64,000 bases of DNA from Paragonimus westermani (Eukaryota; Platyhelminthes; Trematoda; Plagiorchiida; Troglotrematidae): assembly GCA_008508345.1 (NCBI GenBank), contig QNGE01003589.1, positions 1-64,000 on the forward strand, in the 5' to 3' direction. The translations under genes were made by a program, and so were the position numbers. Positions 1 through 9,929 of this stretch are shown here, one piece after another (the stretch's first letter is position 1; each line of letters opens with the position of its first letter). The notes under the pieces are model-generated. The model saw nothing but the letters and a program-made list of their open reading frames with translations, was not told the origin of the DNA and made no database searches.

Positions 1-1440
1 CGCAGAACATATATCTTTCCTAGTTGCTAAAACCAGACGGACAATAGGTTACATTAAACACGTTCTTCCTACCTGCTGGATGGTTGAACCTTTATAAACT
101 ATGTGTACGACTCCAGTTTGGGTACTGCACGTTCATATATGGCCACCTGTGCAAGTGTGATAGACTAACTCCGGGCAACCTCCAACGTACATTCACGAAA
201 AGCTTATTGGGCGATCCATCTTTTCTGAGCTACAGAGAACGCTGCCAGACGCTTGCGATTGATCCTCTTTGGTTACGGAGACTCAAGCTCAACCTTCCAC
301 TCATGTATAGTTTGGTCTATGGCAGTAAATTCACCGTCAGCTTCGCGACTAGCTTACAACACAGGTCGAAGTATAACCTCAGAAACAAGGACTCCACCTT
401 GGCAGCTCTTAAATCCCGGAGAAAACTACGTTCAACGGTTTTCCTGGTAAAATAGTCACACGTCTGGAACAAACTGCCGTATGCATTTCGGGCCAGTAAG
501 AATATAAATCAATTCAACCGGGGCTTAGAAACTTCCCTAACAATAACGAACGTCATGTCCATTTTCAAGCTCTGCTTGTCTGAGGACGTTATCTTTGAAG
601 ACGTATTTAATAACACCTTACGAAAAACCCACTGTTGCGTGATGTTAAGTCATGCACCTATCGAACCGATTAAAACTACCGCTTTCAGGATAAACCTTGT
701 ACTTTCAGACTTGCCAGCGAACATGGTATCATGTCTATAGTCAACACGTATGGATGTCAGTATACAAATGCCCGTTAATAATAACCGAATCATCCTGGTA
801 CGCCCTTACCCGATACTTATTGATAGCCTGTGTGTCTGTTCTGTAAACTACCACGCAAAATCCGAGCATGTTAAAATTTTTTGAAGAAATCTCAACCTGT
901 TCGTCTCATAACTGCATGATAACCTCTTCATTTTCCTTCCGTGATAGACCACCCCGAAACCTCTAGTTATTATCAAACATTGTTCTCATTCTACATATCG
1001 GGCGTACAGAGATAAATTACATTTGAATCCAGCGGTAATCGTGTAATAAGGAGTGCTGATAATCGGTCTCCTCTCGTTTTAATTGATAACACCTGTTGGC
1101 ATATGGTATATATCTCATCAATTAACACAATGCTATTAACGTCACATAGAAAGTTATACCTGAATATCATATGTTCCATTGTTCGTCACAGCTCACATAG
1201 TCAGTTTTACGTTGTTGCGCGATTCCGCCTTCAACTCTTGGTTTCACTGATATATTCCGCGCAAGAACATTCCACCTATCTGGGACACTCGAAATTCCAC
1301 AATAGTTAGACATATCGCGAGCTTCTCAAAATTCTTTGGAATTTGAGCGAAGAATGATGTCCGGTCGAGAGGCGCACCCGTTCCCCCTAAATTTGTATGC
1401 GTCCCTACTTCACTGTCATCATAAAAATATTTTCTGCACA
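1..1440 (+). mobile_element. CR1-like non-LTR retrotransposon, 3' part (copy A)
   Basis: The reading frame at 84-455 and its continuation near 555-630 match, residue by residue, the C-terminal region of the better preserved copy at 9.9-11.4 kb: motifs such as YGHLCKCDRLT, LQRTFTKSLLG and SIFKLCLSEDVIF recur as YSHLRKSDRLP, LQRAFTKGLVG and LIFKLCLPEDDIL. Nucleotide similarity starts at base 1 (it equals about 10,800 in the second copy) and can be followed through the 3' untranslated region to about 1,440. The catalytic RT domain lies outside the window or is lost. Stops and frameshifts make this a dead copy. The clade call rests on the second copy, which has FADD. Confidence 0.8.
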
Positions 1441-1517
1441 TTTCCCCGGGAATATCTACATGGAATAATGATCAAATTCTTCGCCAACACATCCACTTCA
1501 CCGTCCAAGTGTAACAT

Positions 1518-1722
1518 GCAGCCCAGCCAGCTCTGCTGTGAATGCCCGTGACTTCGCGGACCAACCTTTGGGACAGCGTTCTTCCGAAGCAGGGGTTTGA
1601 ACAACAGTTCTGAAATGAAAAACAAGATAAAAAGGCATCAGCCGAAGGCTCAGTAAGCCATGCACACGAATTACACAAACGCAAGCCAAAACGGCACCGA
1701 CAACACAGCAGCACGCGGTGAA
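1518..1722 (-). repeat. Dispersed repeat R1, copy 1
   Basis: The reverse complement aligns closely with 5,329-5,555 and more loosely with 8,268-8,372. Shared blocks include GTGCATGGCTTACTG, GCCTTCGGCT and GTCACGGGCAT. It sits just after CR1 copy A in the opposite orientation, so it is probably a separate insertion. No RT or transposase motif is visible. Two of its frames stay open in both main copies, which may be chance in a short repeat. Confidence 0.7.
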
Positions 1723-1730
1723 ATTTATCC

Positions 1731-2380
1731 GCAGGGAGTGTATGCTGTAGCTAGTTTACCGTAAATATGTGGGTTTGGAATATTGTGTGAGTAATTGTGG
1801 ACGGAATATTTAGGAATGTATGGAATATGTCTATTGTACTGTGAGAAATCGTTTGTTTTACTGCGCAAACGATGTTTATCAAGGACGCCAAGGATTTGCG
1901 CTAAATTAACAGCGAAATATGTTGACGAGATAGCTGAAGTTTTGCGATCTGGTTGGTAGAGGGAATAAGGAACCAACGATTAATAAACATGCATCGCATA
2001 ACTTGTAAGCCATTCTTTTAAAGACTTTTCATTCGATATTCCTTGAAATAGGTGCCGACAGTTTATAATTCTGGGTAATAATGATCATCCCCACTTGCGA
2101 TGGGAAACCACTGGAAATTAGAGGCGTCGTGGGTAAGTAGATGAGGCCGCGGCTGATGACTTCTTAAAATAATGCGGGCGTAACCCGACGTGATCTACTT
2201 AGAGTATATATTGCTCACCGTAACCGGCGTAAGCCGCTTCGGCCTTGAGGTAAACGAAAAATATGTAACATTTTTCAGTTACCTGATCACCAAGAGGATG
2301 AACTATCACGTGTCTTCAGGAAAGCAAAGCGGTTCAACGAGGAGTGAGGTACTGTACTGCATGAAGCCATTCAGGGTTAA
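1731..2380. other. No recognisable gene
   Basis: AT-rich sequence with a local run of similar TGGAATAT words near 1,775-1,830. I see no ORF with family motifs, no tRNA and no element end here. Confidence 0.5.
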
Positions 2381-2385
2381 CAGTT

Positions 2386-2500
2386 CGACGGTCAGCCCAC
2401 GAGCACCCTATAGTCACAACGCCACGACCTATGGTTGGACACACTGACGTCCATGCTCGATGGTCAGCCTACGTGCACCCCTAGTGAGAACATCACGGTA
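2386..2500 (-). repeat. Subterminal repeat of the MULE relic, about 1.5 units
   Basis: Two similar stretches begin at 2,390 (GGTCAGCCCACGAGCACC) and 2,462 (GGTCAGCCTACGTGCACC), about 72 bp apart. The same sequence in reverse complement occurs at 9,366-9,450, directly after the second MULE relic. In both places the repeat lies 3' of the transposase remnant in the sense direction, so it looks like a subterminal block of the element. Confidence 0.65.
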
Positions 2501-3710
2501 CTGAAATATCGAAATACGTTAATTACATGTACATGTTAGCATTACCCAGGTTATTCCGTCAGAAATCAAGAAGGCTGAATGCTTTCTGTGCCGCTTCATT
2601 ATAAGTCCTCCTCTTGCTGTGCATGCTGGTCTACAGTTAAACCGTATGTAACACGTTAAGTGGGGTATCACTTACGTTTGCCGGTGACGTCTGCGTTGTC
2701 ATTTGCGACCACATTCACTTGGACCCGCTTGAGTGGGGAAACAACGCAAAACTCATCTTCAGGTGTATCATCAATGAATATTGGAGCTGCACACGGTCTG
2801 TGTTTTCGTTTCAACGTCGGAGTGGGTACCGTGTTTGGGGTCGATGCAACTGAACATGCATAGTTAATGATATCATAACTTACCTGGCGAGGGAGGTTGT
2901 AACTGCAGAAGGGGCAGTGTGATATGTCAGCATCATTCATGCACTCCACATTGAAAAATAACTGGTCCTTATCGCACCGATAACCATTCGTATTAACGGG
3001 GTTACCACAATATCCACAGGGCATCCCCATGTGAACATTCTTCTCTCACCTTGGCTGTTTTGCGTTGCGCGACGGGAGAAGGGGGAAGTCTGTGTGTGGT
3101 ATGGCCGCCTTAGTTGTTTTAATGGACTGGTGCGTGAAAGTTATGCTAGCCTTGAAAACGCGGCTCCCTGTCAGGGGGTTTACATCGTGCTGCTTGGCTA
3201 ACCCGTGATGCAATATTTTGTAATTCAGATGAAATGTATCGCTGCGGGCGACCGTCACCTGTCGGCGGAACATACCACTTTTGGGTAGATTGTATTCAGC
3301 AAGCCATTGTCGATGGATTGAGAAGCAGCCTGGAGCAAATGCGGTCATAGTTAACAACAACGTACTGTATGGATAGAAGTGCTTTTTGAATACGGACAGC
3401 ATATGAATGCAAGGTAACCACATGGACTTATAGAAACGGCACTCGCACGTGCCATCACTGATGTTTACTGTATACTGTGTGCCCTCCTGACTAACTCGAA
3501 GCTACCAAATAATCTTAAGCAAAGTACGATTAACTTGAATTCGTCCAACCGTTCGAAGTGCAGCAGGGGGGTACGCCCCTTGAGATGCTTCAACACCAAC
3601 TGACTGGCAAATGCTGTCAGCCGAGAGAGTATATTCTTAACGAACACGTCTACGCTGACCACCTCCCGGCGGTCGCAACCGTAAGTGCACTGCATGTCAA
3701 ACTCCCGCAT

Positions 3711-3827
3711 TAGCCACTCGCTGTGGGACCAAATTTTACTAATGGCCGTGACTAAGTGATCTCTCGGANTAGCCACTCGCTGTGGGACCAAATTTTACTA
3801 ATGGCCGTGACTAAGTGATCTCTCGGA
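3711..3827. other. Assembly artefact: perfect 58-bp duplication around a single N
   Basis: Bases 3711-3768 and 3770-3827 are identical and are separated only by the N at 3769. Removing one copy plus the N (59 bp) puts the minus-strand transposase frames on either side into register. This is what an unmerged overlap between two contigs looks like, not a biological repeat. Confidence 0.9.
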
Positions 3828-4010
3828 TAAGTGCGCCTCTTTAGTCGCCCATTCGCATTCTCCAGACGGTTGTTGGTTCGATTTCCGGAGTGAACAACAT
3901 CTGACTGTGCATGGATGGCCCACTTTGGCTTTATATACAGCCAATTGCACAAGAGATGGTTCATGAAGCTGGGGTCTGTTCGCCGGATTATTGCAACATC
4001 CCGGTTGAAC

Positions 4011-4043
4011 CTGCGAAACGAATAGACAAAGGTGATCACTCAC
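4011..4043 (-). other. 33-nt intron 4 of the MULE relic
   Basis: The donor is GTGAGT and the acceptor TTTCGCAG. Removing it joins GAA GA to G TTC and continues SEEFNRDV in frame; unspliced sequence hits a TGA at once. Confidence 0.8.
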
Positions 4044-4105
4044 TCTTCAGAGTTGTTGCAAGTAGCCATGCGATGAAACAAATACCGGCCTCTGAATGAA
4101 TTCGT

Positions 4106-4142
4106 CTGGATGGTGACTATAAGGTTTATTACAACAACTTAC
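4106..4142 (-). other. 37-nt intron 3 of the MULE relic
   Basis: The donor is GTAAGT and the acceptor CATCCAG. Splicing joins AVRKH to TNSFRGRYLFHRMATC and brings in the frame needed for the next exon, so no frameshift has to be assumed here. Confidence 0.85.
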
Positions 4143-4539
4143 ATGTTTCCTCACAGCATCCCGAACATGGAAGTAACATAACTTAATGTGGCGCCCAAAT
4201 ATTACTCGTGCTGCTCGCATCTTATACATCACAAACGTTCTGACACGTATGTATTCCCCCATAACCTCCCGAAATGTCTCGAACAAATGACGCAGGGATG
4301 CGTATTTCTCACTTCGTACATAGGCAGCATACTGCTTCAACTCAGCAGTCGGCGTGTTGTACTCGAAAGGATGTCTCGAGTTGTTCACTTGACTGTCTGT
4401 GAGCCGACGATTCCTTGGGTGTGCATCGTACAGCGAGGCAGCTAGGTCGTGGTTGTGCTCCAACGTGAAAGAGCTAACAACCAACACGGTATTCCTCTTT
4501 ACCACGTTAAAGCTTGATTGGCAGCATGTATCGCGGAAA

Positions 4540-4572
4540 CTGTGCAATGGGAATTATGTGAACTGAACTCAC
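4540..4572 (-). other. 33-nt intron 2 of the MULE relic
   Basis: The donor is GTGAGT and the acceptor TTGCACAG. Splicing joins GVRRA to YFRDTCC through a split TAT codon. The second copy keeps an intron of equal length at the same site (8907-8939). Confidence 0.85.
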
Positions 4573-4637
4573 TAAGCACGTCGTACTCCACGGCTTTCGC
4601 TCTTACGTTGCTTGTGTTTTATACAACGGAATGCCAT

Positions 4638-4670
4638 CTAACAGGTAAACTCAACGACAATCACACTCAC
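4638..4670 (-). other. 33-nt intron 1 of the MULE relic
   Basis: The donor is GTGAGT and the acceptor ACCTGTTAG. Splicing joins LKYEH to MAFRCIKH with phase 0. Confidence 0.8.
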
Positions 4671-5141
4671 ATGCTCATATTTCAAGCGTCCACTGCCTGA
4701 TTTCTTGCTTAAACCAGGACATACAGAACATTGTGACCCTTCATGTGCCCATCTGAGCAACTTTTGAACCCGATGAAGCTAGTAAATTCGCGATCCTCAA
4801 AGACATCTTTGAAGCCCTGTAAATAATCCATAACCTAAAATGGAATATGAGATAACCTCGGTCAAATATTAATCACACGTGAAAAAAATCTTCACAAGAT
4901 ACTACATTTAAACCGTCACAACACCTACCATCGGTAATTTCGATCCCGGCGACAAATGAAGGACAAACTGATTTACGATCTAATAAAACAAATCTTTTTA
5001 ACTTTCCTGATGCTATCTGTCATGGAAATCGATGACTTTCACATTCCTGAACGATACCACGGAAATATCGCCCAGTGCTCAATCAGTTCTCATTTTATCG
5101 CCGTCTAACGGCAGATTTCACGCCCTGCTAGTAATTTTCAT

Positions 5142-5335
5142 CGCAGCACGCCCCATGGCACAACTCAAATTCAATTCGTGCGCGCTCGCTGGTTTCGGCT
5201 GCGCGTTACAAAGCCCCTCTCTATTTGGCACGACCTTGAGCACTGGGCCAGTGATCACCTTGTGGAGTGTAACGCGCAACCGAAACCAGCGAGCGAGCGC
5301 GAATTGAATTTGGGTTGTGTAACGGGGCGTGCTGC
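5142..5335. repeat. Inverted repeat: two 69-bp arms, 56-bp spacer
   Basis: The left arm 5142-5210 and right arm 5267-5335 are near-perfect reverse complements (for example CTCGCTGGTTTCGG on the left against CCGAAACCAGCGAG on the right). The arms carry CG-rich blocks unlike the surrounding sequence. The right arm runs directly into repeat R1. It could be a foldback or MITE-like element; no clear target-site duplication is visible. Confidence 0.85.
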
Positions 5336-5555
5336 TGTGTTGTCGGTGCCGTTTAAGCTTACGGTTGTGTAAGTCGTGTGCATGGCTTACTGGGCCTTCG
5401 GCTCATGTTTGTTTGTATTGTTACTCTTTTCAGGACTGTTGTTCGAACCCCTACTTCGAAAGAGCGCTGTCCCCTGGTGCTTCTACTTTGCCCGAAGGTT
5501 GGTGCGCGAAGTCACGGGCATCCAGAGTAGAGTCGGCTTGCCTGAATGTTACAGG
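5329..5555 (+). repeat. Dispersed repeat R1, copy 2 (longest)
   Basis: It starts at the right arm of the inverted repeat and shares long stretches with the reverse complement of 1518-1722: GCTGCTGTGTTGTCGGTGCC, GTGTGCATGGCTTACTG and GCGCGAAGTCACGGGCAT. It is followed at once by a CR1-type 3' tail, which suggests that R1 plus tail may form one composite or nested unit. Confidence 0.7.
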
Positions 5556-5830
5556 AGTCCAAACTGATGTAACAAATCAACTATTCTATCGAACTGTGTA
5601 GGTCCCAAGTACTATCGTCTCAGAAGTATGCAGTTCAGTGTTCTTCCCAGAATTGTATTTACCCCCATATAATCTCTGTTTTGTTGCTCTATTCACAGAG
5701 CTGTCTCATTGTACAATTTTCAAATTTGGTGTTCAAATGTGTACATGTTTAAAACATTGTATGTTGATCACGCTTTCCTGAGCGTGTTTCTCACAAATGC
5801 GTCGAGAAATATACCATTATTATTGTTAAT
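5556..5830 (+). mobile_element. CR1-like 3' terminal region
   Basis: The sequence aligns with the end of the CR1 copy at 12,420-12,700: CTGATGTAACAAATCAAC against TTGATGTAACAACTCAAC, and a shared terminal block ending AAATATACCATTATT. A perfect 6-bp hairpin (CACGCT...AGCGTG, 5769-5786) lies just before the end. It is a 5'-truncated insertion with no coding sequence left. Confidence 0.6.
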
Positions 5831-5839
5831 TCATTAACC

Positions 5840-6280
5840 AAGTTTGAAAGAGATAGCCATAGAAAGCTGAAGCATAGTGCTTTCGCAAATCGTGGAGCCT
5901 GGCTACTGCAAAAGTCGAGGAAATAGAAAGTGCTTCCACCTTCTAGAATACCGGCACTTTCCAAGCTTATTTGTGCTACTGTACTAAGGCGACTGCCCGT
6001 CAATGAAGCCAATGTAGCAGAAGGCACGCTCATCCATATTAGGTCCGGTAGGTTGGAGTGTGGAACAGTTCACTTCTAGAATCACTTCATCTGGTCCTCT
6101 GCTTCCACTGCTTAACTGCTATAAACTTAGAACGCACCATCCTGGCCGGTAAATTTAGGATCTTTCACTAGAATTCAGGTCCGCTTCTCCATTTCCACCC
6201 GAGATGCACTAGGGCTCCTGGCCCAGGTGACCTCTTGTAGACACTTTTTAAAAATGTGGGTAGGCGTTAGTGGAAGCCTA
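5840..6280. other. No recognisable gene
   Basis: Short random ORFs only. The RTE-like coding similarity begins close to 6,290. Confidence 0.4.
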
Positions 6281-6289
6281 GACTCACTT

Positions 6290-7660
6290 GTTTCAACTTG
6301 CATGGACGACGGAAACCGTCACTCCGTATGGACCAGTTCACAATTTCAGATTCGCACAAACGCAGAGTTATACCGAGCAAGTATACGAATGTATCGTCGG
6401 CGCCCCATTCGCATACATCACCTCAGATTAGAATTTACGGCGTACTGTCTGACAGTTTCGGCACCAGGAGCGGCGTACCTTCACTATCAGAATTTTTTGG
6501 TTGATTTCGTTGTAAGCATAATAATGGGGGACTGTCTGCGGCGCTTGTAAGATCTAGGCGTGGATGTCCTACCTGGTGGAAGACTGACCGATCTTGATTA
6601 CGCTGACGAAAAGGTGTCGCATCTTGGTAGTCTCCAGGCAACAAAGACGGTGATAGACGCCAATTCGTACATATAAAAATGAGGTGCGCTTCACAACATC
6701 AGGACGCAAGGTTCCTTTGTAAAACTGCTGTGATTACCTAGATTTGATGTTGCATAATGAAGTAACAGTGCACGTGAGAAGTTACATCACGGCGGCGAGG
6801 AAGGTGTAAGGAATGGGACACTAGCGCGTATCTCTAGGACTAGGACAGTATTCGCTATTTTGAGGTACCTTTGTGGGTCGTATGTATGAGACGACACTAA
6901 GAGCTGTTCCACCTCACGACAGGGAAACTTGACTACTTAGGGTGGAACACATGAATCTTCTTTATGTATATGACCACCCACATCTGATGTTAATCGGCCG
7001 CACGGGTTACCACGCGTTAGCAATGAAGAGATTAGGAAGAAGTTAATTAACAGTGGCAGCAAGGTGTTATTTTTTCAAATCAAGCATACATAGACTGAGA
7101 TGGTCAGAGTATGTGCTGAGCATGCCAACTAGTTGTGTGCCACATGGAGCGTTCTTCGCCAAAGCCGCCGGCAACTGGTTTAAGGTGAAGTAAACAGATG
7201 AAGACCTGACATGGCGGATTGAAGTCGTTCAGAAGGAGGCCGGCCACCGCAGGTCAACCTCGTCTCCCAACCACGACTTAAATAGACGGTAACTAGAGGG
7301 TTTAGATGAGACAACCGTTAATCTGTCTCGCTGGTGTGCGCATCCTTGCCCGGCTGAGTTTTCTGTGAAGTGAGTGCATTTAGTGACGCGGGGCATCAAA
7401 AGACATGGCGAAGTTATGTGTCTAATGTTGCCTTACTTTCCCATGCATCCCGGCCTTTTGTTCGTGGAATGTAGGTAACTAGATGTTGACTACATGAATG
7501 TACACAGCTGGTGTTCGTAGTAATGTCCGTGCTTCCCCTCTGTTTTATTTGTGCCCTCTCCATGTACAACGCTTCATTTTTTTCACGGTCATGTGAAAGA
7601 TATACGCCAGTGGAAAACAGATGTGATGTTGTCTGGGATGATGATGATGACCTTGATGAC
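6290..7660 (+). mobile_element. RTE-like retrotransposon, 3' half (decayed)
   Basis: Translation across frames gives RTE signatures in the right order: QIRIYGVLSDSFGTRSGV, DCLRRL, GVDVLPGGRLTDLDYADE (active-site YADD read as YADE), GRMYETTLRAV, HRLRWSEYVLSMPTS and PHGAFFAKAAGNW. The same order is found at 49.4-50.3 kb. The 3' end is a short (GAT)n tract at about 7,638-7,653, as in other RTE copies here. Many stops and frameshifts make it inactive. Confidence 0.8.
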
Positions 7661-7679
7661 GATGGTCTAATAATGGAAG

Positions 7680-8260
7680 CTTGAGGTTCCGTGTTCCAAC
7701 AACGTCAACCAAAAACATTGGTTTGAGCTGTGTTGACGTCCCACTGCATCAGATTTACCGGCTTTATAGACCCCAAAAATGCCGCTTCCACACTTATCCA
7801 TTCAGACGAAACATTGCTTTGGCGACAAATGATATATGATATGATATGATATACATATATATATTACTTGCCAATGGTGATCCGTGCAAACTGGAAAACT
7901 TTTCCGCATTCAGCGACCAAATATCCTTCATTCGAATCTTCACTGGCGAAAGATGCTCACGTCTCTCGAGCATCAAGTGTACAGTGGACCTCGAGGTGCA
8001 GTATACTTCAGACAACTGACCTCTGCATCGAACCGTCTCAACACGATGGAAATTAAACGTTTGGCAAAATTTGTGGTCAAAGGTCGATAAAATGAAAAAT
8101 TCTCGGTTATTGGCGATATGTCTGTGGCATCGCTGTGGCATCGTTAAGCTCCGTAGCATAAATGAACATGAGCTGAGAAGTGTTTTTTTAACCGGCCGTT
8201 ACTTGTTTCTGCTTCATTTGGCACCGAAGTCCAAGGCAATAATTGTACACTGCTGACGCC
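7680..8260. repeat. Gene-free stretch with a GATAT microsatellite
   Basis: A short (GATAT)n run is at about 7,829-7,850, followed by a TA run to 7,862. Nothing else is recognised here. Confidence 0.5.
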
Positions 8261-8267
8261 ATTTTGG

Positions 8268-8372
8268 TTTCCGTTTGTATGAGTCATGTGCATGTCTTAC
8301 TGGGCCTTTGGCTCAAGATTGTTTTTATTATCGCCTTTATCAGAAGTATAGTTGAAGCCCCTGTTTCTGAGG
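8268..8372 (+). repeat. Dispersed repeat R1, copy 3 (partial)
   Basis: It shares CATGTGCATGTCTTACTGGG and CCTTTGGCTCAAG, then AGCCCCTGTTTCTGAGGAAG, with the other R1 copies. Similarity fades after about 8,372. Confidence 0.6.
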
Positions 8373-8689
8373 AAGGCTGTGCTCCAATGTCTCTATGGAG
8401 CCCAAAGTGAGTTTATCAGTGTAGCGGGTACAAGAAACCAGAACATACAACTTGACTGTTACATAATTGCTGGTAATATGACGGTATATATACGTTTCTC
8501 GTCGATGTTATTTTTCGTGTTTGGTTGAATTGTTAACTGCCAACGTTGATAAATAGTGTTGTGTTTAAATCCGATGAGGTGTTCATTGATACAAAACCTG
8601 TCGGTCCATTTTGGAGAGAGTCGATTTTACGCTACGCCCCATTTTAAGTGATGCATCATTCGCAATGCTGAAAAATCCATTCAAGAATC

Positions 8690-9365
8690 GAACATTTCTG
8701 AGCTTAGATGAATAAGGATTCCTAGATAAATACATGAGAGATTATAGTTTTCTGGACGTCCTTCTTTTGAACACAAAATCTAGCAATGAACGCCCAAATT
8801 ATGGCAACGTGAACATGAGTACTGCTGAGGTTACGCGGTAGATTTCGTACCGTTGTGTCAAATAAAAGCTACGTAAAAGCGAAAGCCGTGGGTTACGACT
8901 TGTTTAGTGTGTTGACTTCACATACCTCTAATTGCACGATTCTCGCAACAAATGCTATCAATCACGTTGCTAAGTCATCATGAGAAGAAACCGGGTGATA
9001 ATTTGTTTTAACCTTGGAGCACAGCTGCGACATAGATGCCTCCTCGTGCGACGCGTATCGAACACGTCGTCCGCTCACTACCAGAGAAACAAACAACTTT
9101 AGACATCTGTTTGAGTACAACATCCCAACCGCTCAGCTGAATCAGTATACTGTGGAGGCTTGTGGCAAGTATATGACGACCATGTATATTTGTGACAATT
9201 GTAGCGTCGATTTGAAATCTCCTAGAACAAGTAGGTTTGTTCATATTTATGTGGAAAATCTGCCTCAAATACTGAATCATATAGAGACTAACGGCATCCT
9301 GCATGTCATCAAAGACGACAACAATAGACACATGCACATTTGCCTCGCACTGTCGAACATAGAAG
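8690..9365 (+). pseudogene. Second MULE transposase relic, N-terminal half
   Basis: Collinear with the start of the minus-strand relic: FLSLDE / GFLDKYMRDYSF corresponds to FTSFIGFKSCSDGHMKGH, LEHSCDIDASSCDAYR to LEHNHDLAASLYDAHP, and NNFRHLFEYNIPTAQLNQY to NNSRHPFEYNTPTAELKQY. It then continues into a segment the first copy has lost (ILHVIKDDNNR, the block that precedes the DDE domain in this family) and stops just before the first catalytic Asp, where the subterminal repeat begins. A 33-nt intron is still present at 8907-8939, with a decayed acceptor (GA for AG). This is a genomic, not processed, copy. It is inactive. Confidence 0.75.
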
Positions 9366-9450
9366 TCAGAGCATTCAACCATAGGCTGTGGCGTTGTGAC
9401 TACAGAGTGCACGTAGGCTGACTGTCAAGCATAGACGTCCATGCACTATA
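9366..9450 (+). repeat. Subterminal repeat of the MULE relic (copy 2)
   Basis: The reverse complement matches 2,386-2,480, including CAGCCTACGTGCAC, TAGTCACAACGCCAC and CTATGGTTG. It lies 3' of the transposase remnant, as in copy 1. Confidence 0.7.
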
Positions 9451-9900
9451 CTACAAGTCTTAATGGAAGAGCCTGCCTCCCATCGTTTAACCATTTCGAA
9501 GTTAGCCTCTTCAAGGTGTTCGGAGACCATACGCGCAGAATCGATGAGTGACAATTTGTGATTACTTCCGTGGAGGAGGCCAGTCATTGGCTGCATAATA
9601 TGCACACAGAGAGGAATTAATCGCTGGTAACAGGTTATCAAGCCACATATGCTGAGCTGCATAAAGAAGGCAGGCTCATCCAGTGCGGATGGGTGGCTGG
9701 TTCTAGTGTGGTGTGCGCCAATGGGGTTCTCATTCGCGGCTTTCAACCTTCGGTGAATTTGCGGAAAACGCCAGACAAACACTTCCAACAGGAACTTTTC
9801 TTGAGAGGTACAGATGTTTCCAAATCTCGGGATTTAAACGAATTTGAGGAACGAGATCAATATTTGCTCCCCATCGAACCCAGTCGTAAAAAGATGGCGC
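9451..9900. other. Unassigned spacer
   Basis: A minus-strand frame of about 137 codons and a plus-strand frame cross this stretch, but neither shows family motifs. It separates the MULE relic from the CR1 copy. Confidence 0.4.
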
Positions 9901-9929
9901 TCGGCCTTGTGCAGGAGCACTCCCCGTGC

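Larger units (their letters stand above)
2668..4831 (-). pseudogene. MULE-type transposase relic (FAR1/ZSWIM-like, SWIM zinc finger)
   Basis: Read right to left. The likely ATG is 4,831-4,829 (MDYLQGFKDVF). Exons 4831-4671, 4637-4573, 4539-4143, 4105-4044 and 4010 onward are separated by introns of 33, 33, 37 and 33 nt, and the reading phase agrees across all four. Domains in order: a FAR1/ZSWIM-like zinc region (FRCIKH, then EHNHDL); part of a DDE transposase domain ending in CYFHVRDAV; a conserved NWLYIKPKW / NRLENANGRLK block; a SWIM finger CxC...CxH (CEC at 3447-3439, CIH at 3411-3403); and a Cys-rich tail (CGYCGN, HCPFC). The first catalytic Asp region is missing (QYAAY runs straight into VRSEKYASL) and an expected FVMDK reads FVMYK. 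Frameshifts near 4,705 and 3,500 and a TGA at 3048-3046 disable it. The family is well supported; domestication rather than transposition cannot be excluded. Confidence 0.8.

Noticed and set aside
3870..3895. TGGTTCGATTTCCGG resembling a tRNA box B
   Set aside because: It lies inside the conserved GNRTNNRLEN coding block of the transposase relic, and no box A lies at a suitable distance.
4671..4745. A further mini-intron (33 nt, GTTCTG...ATCAG) in the first MULE exon
   Set aside because: Removal does not restore the phase, and the second copy (DYSF...LNTKSSNERPNYGNVNM) shows coding sequence there, so a 1-nt frameshift is preferred.
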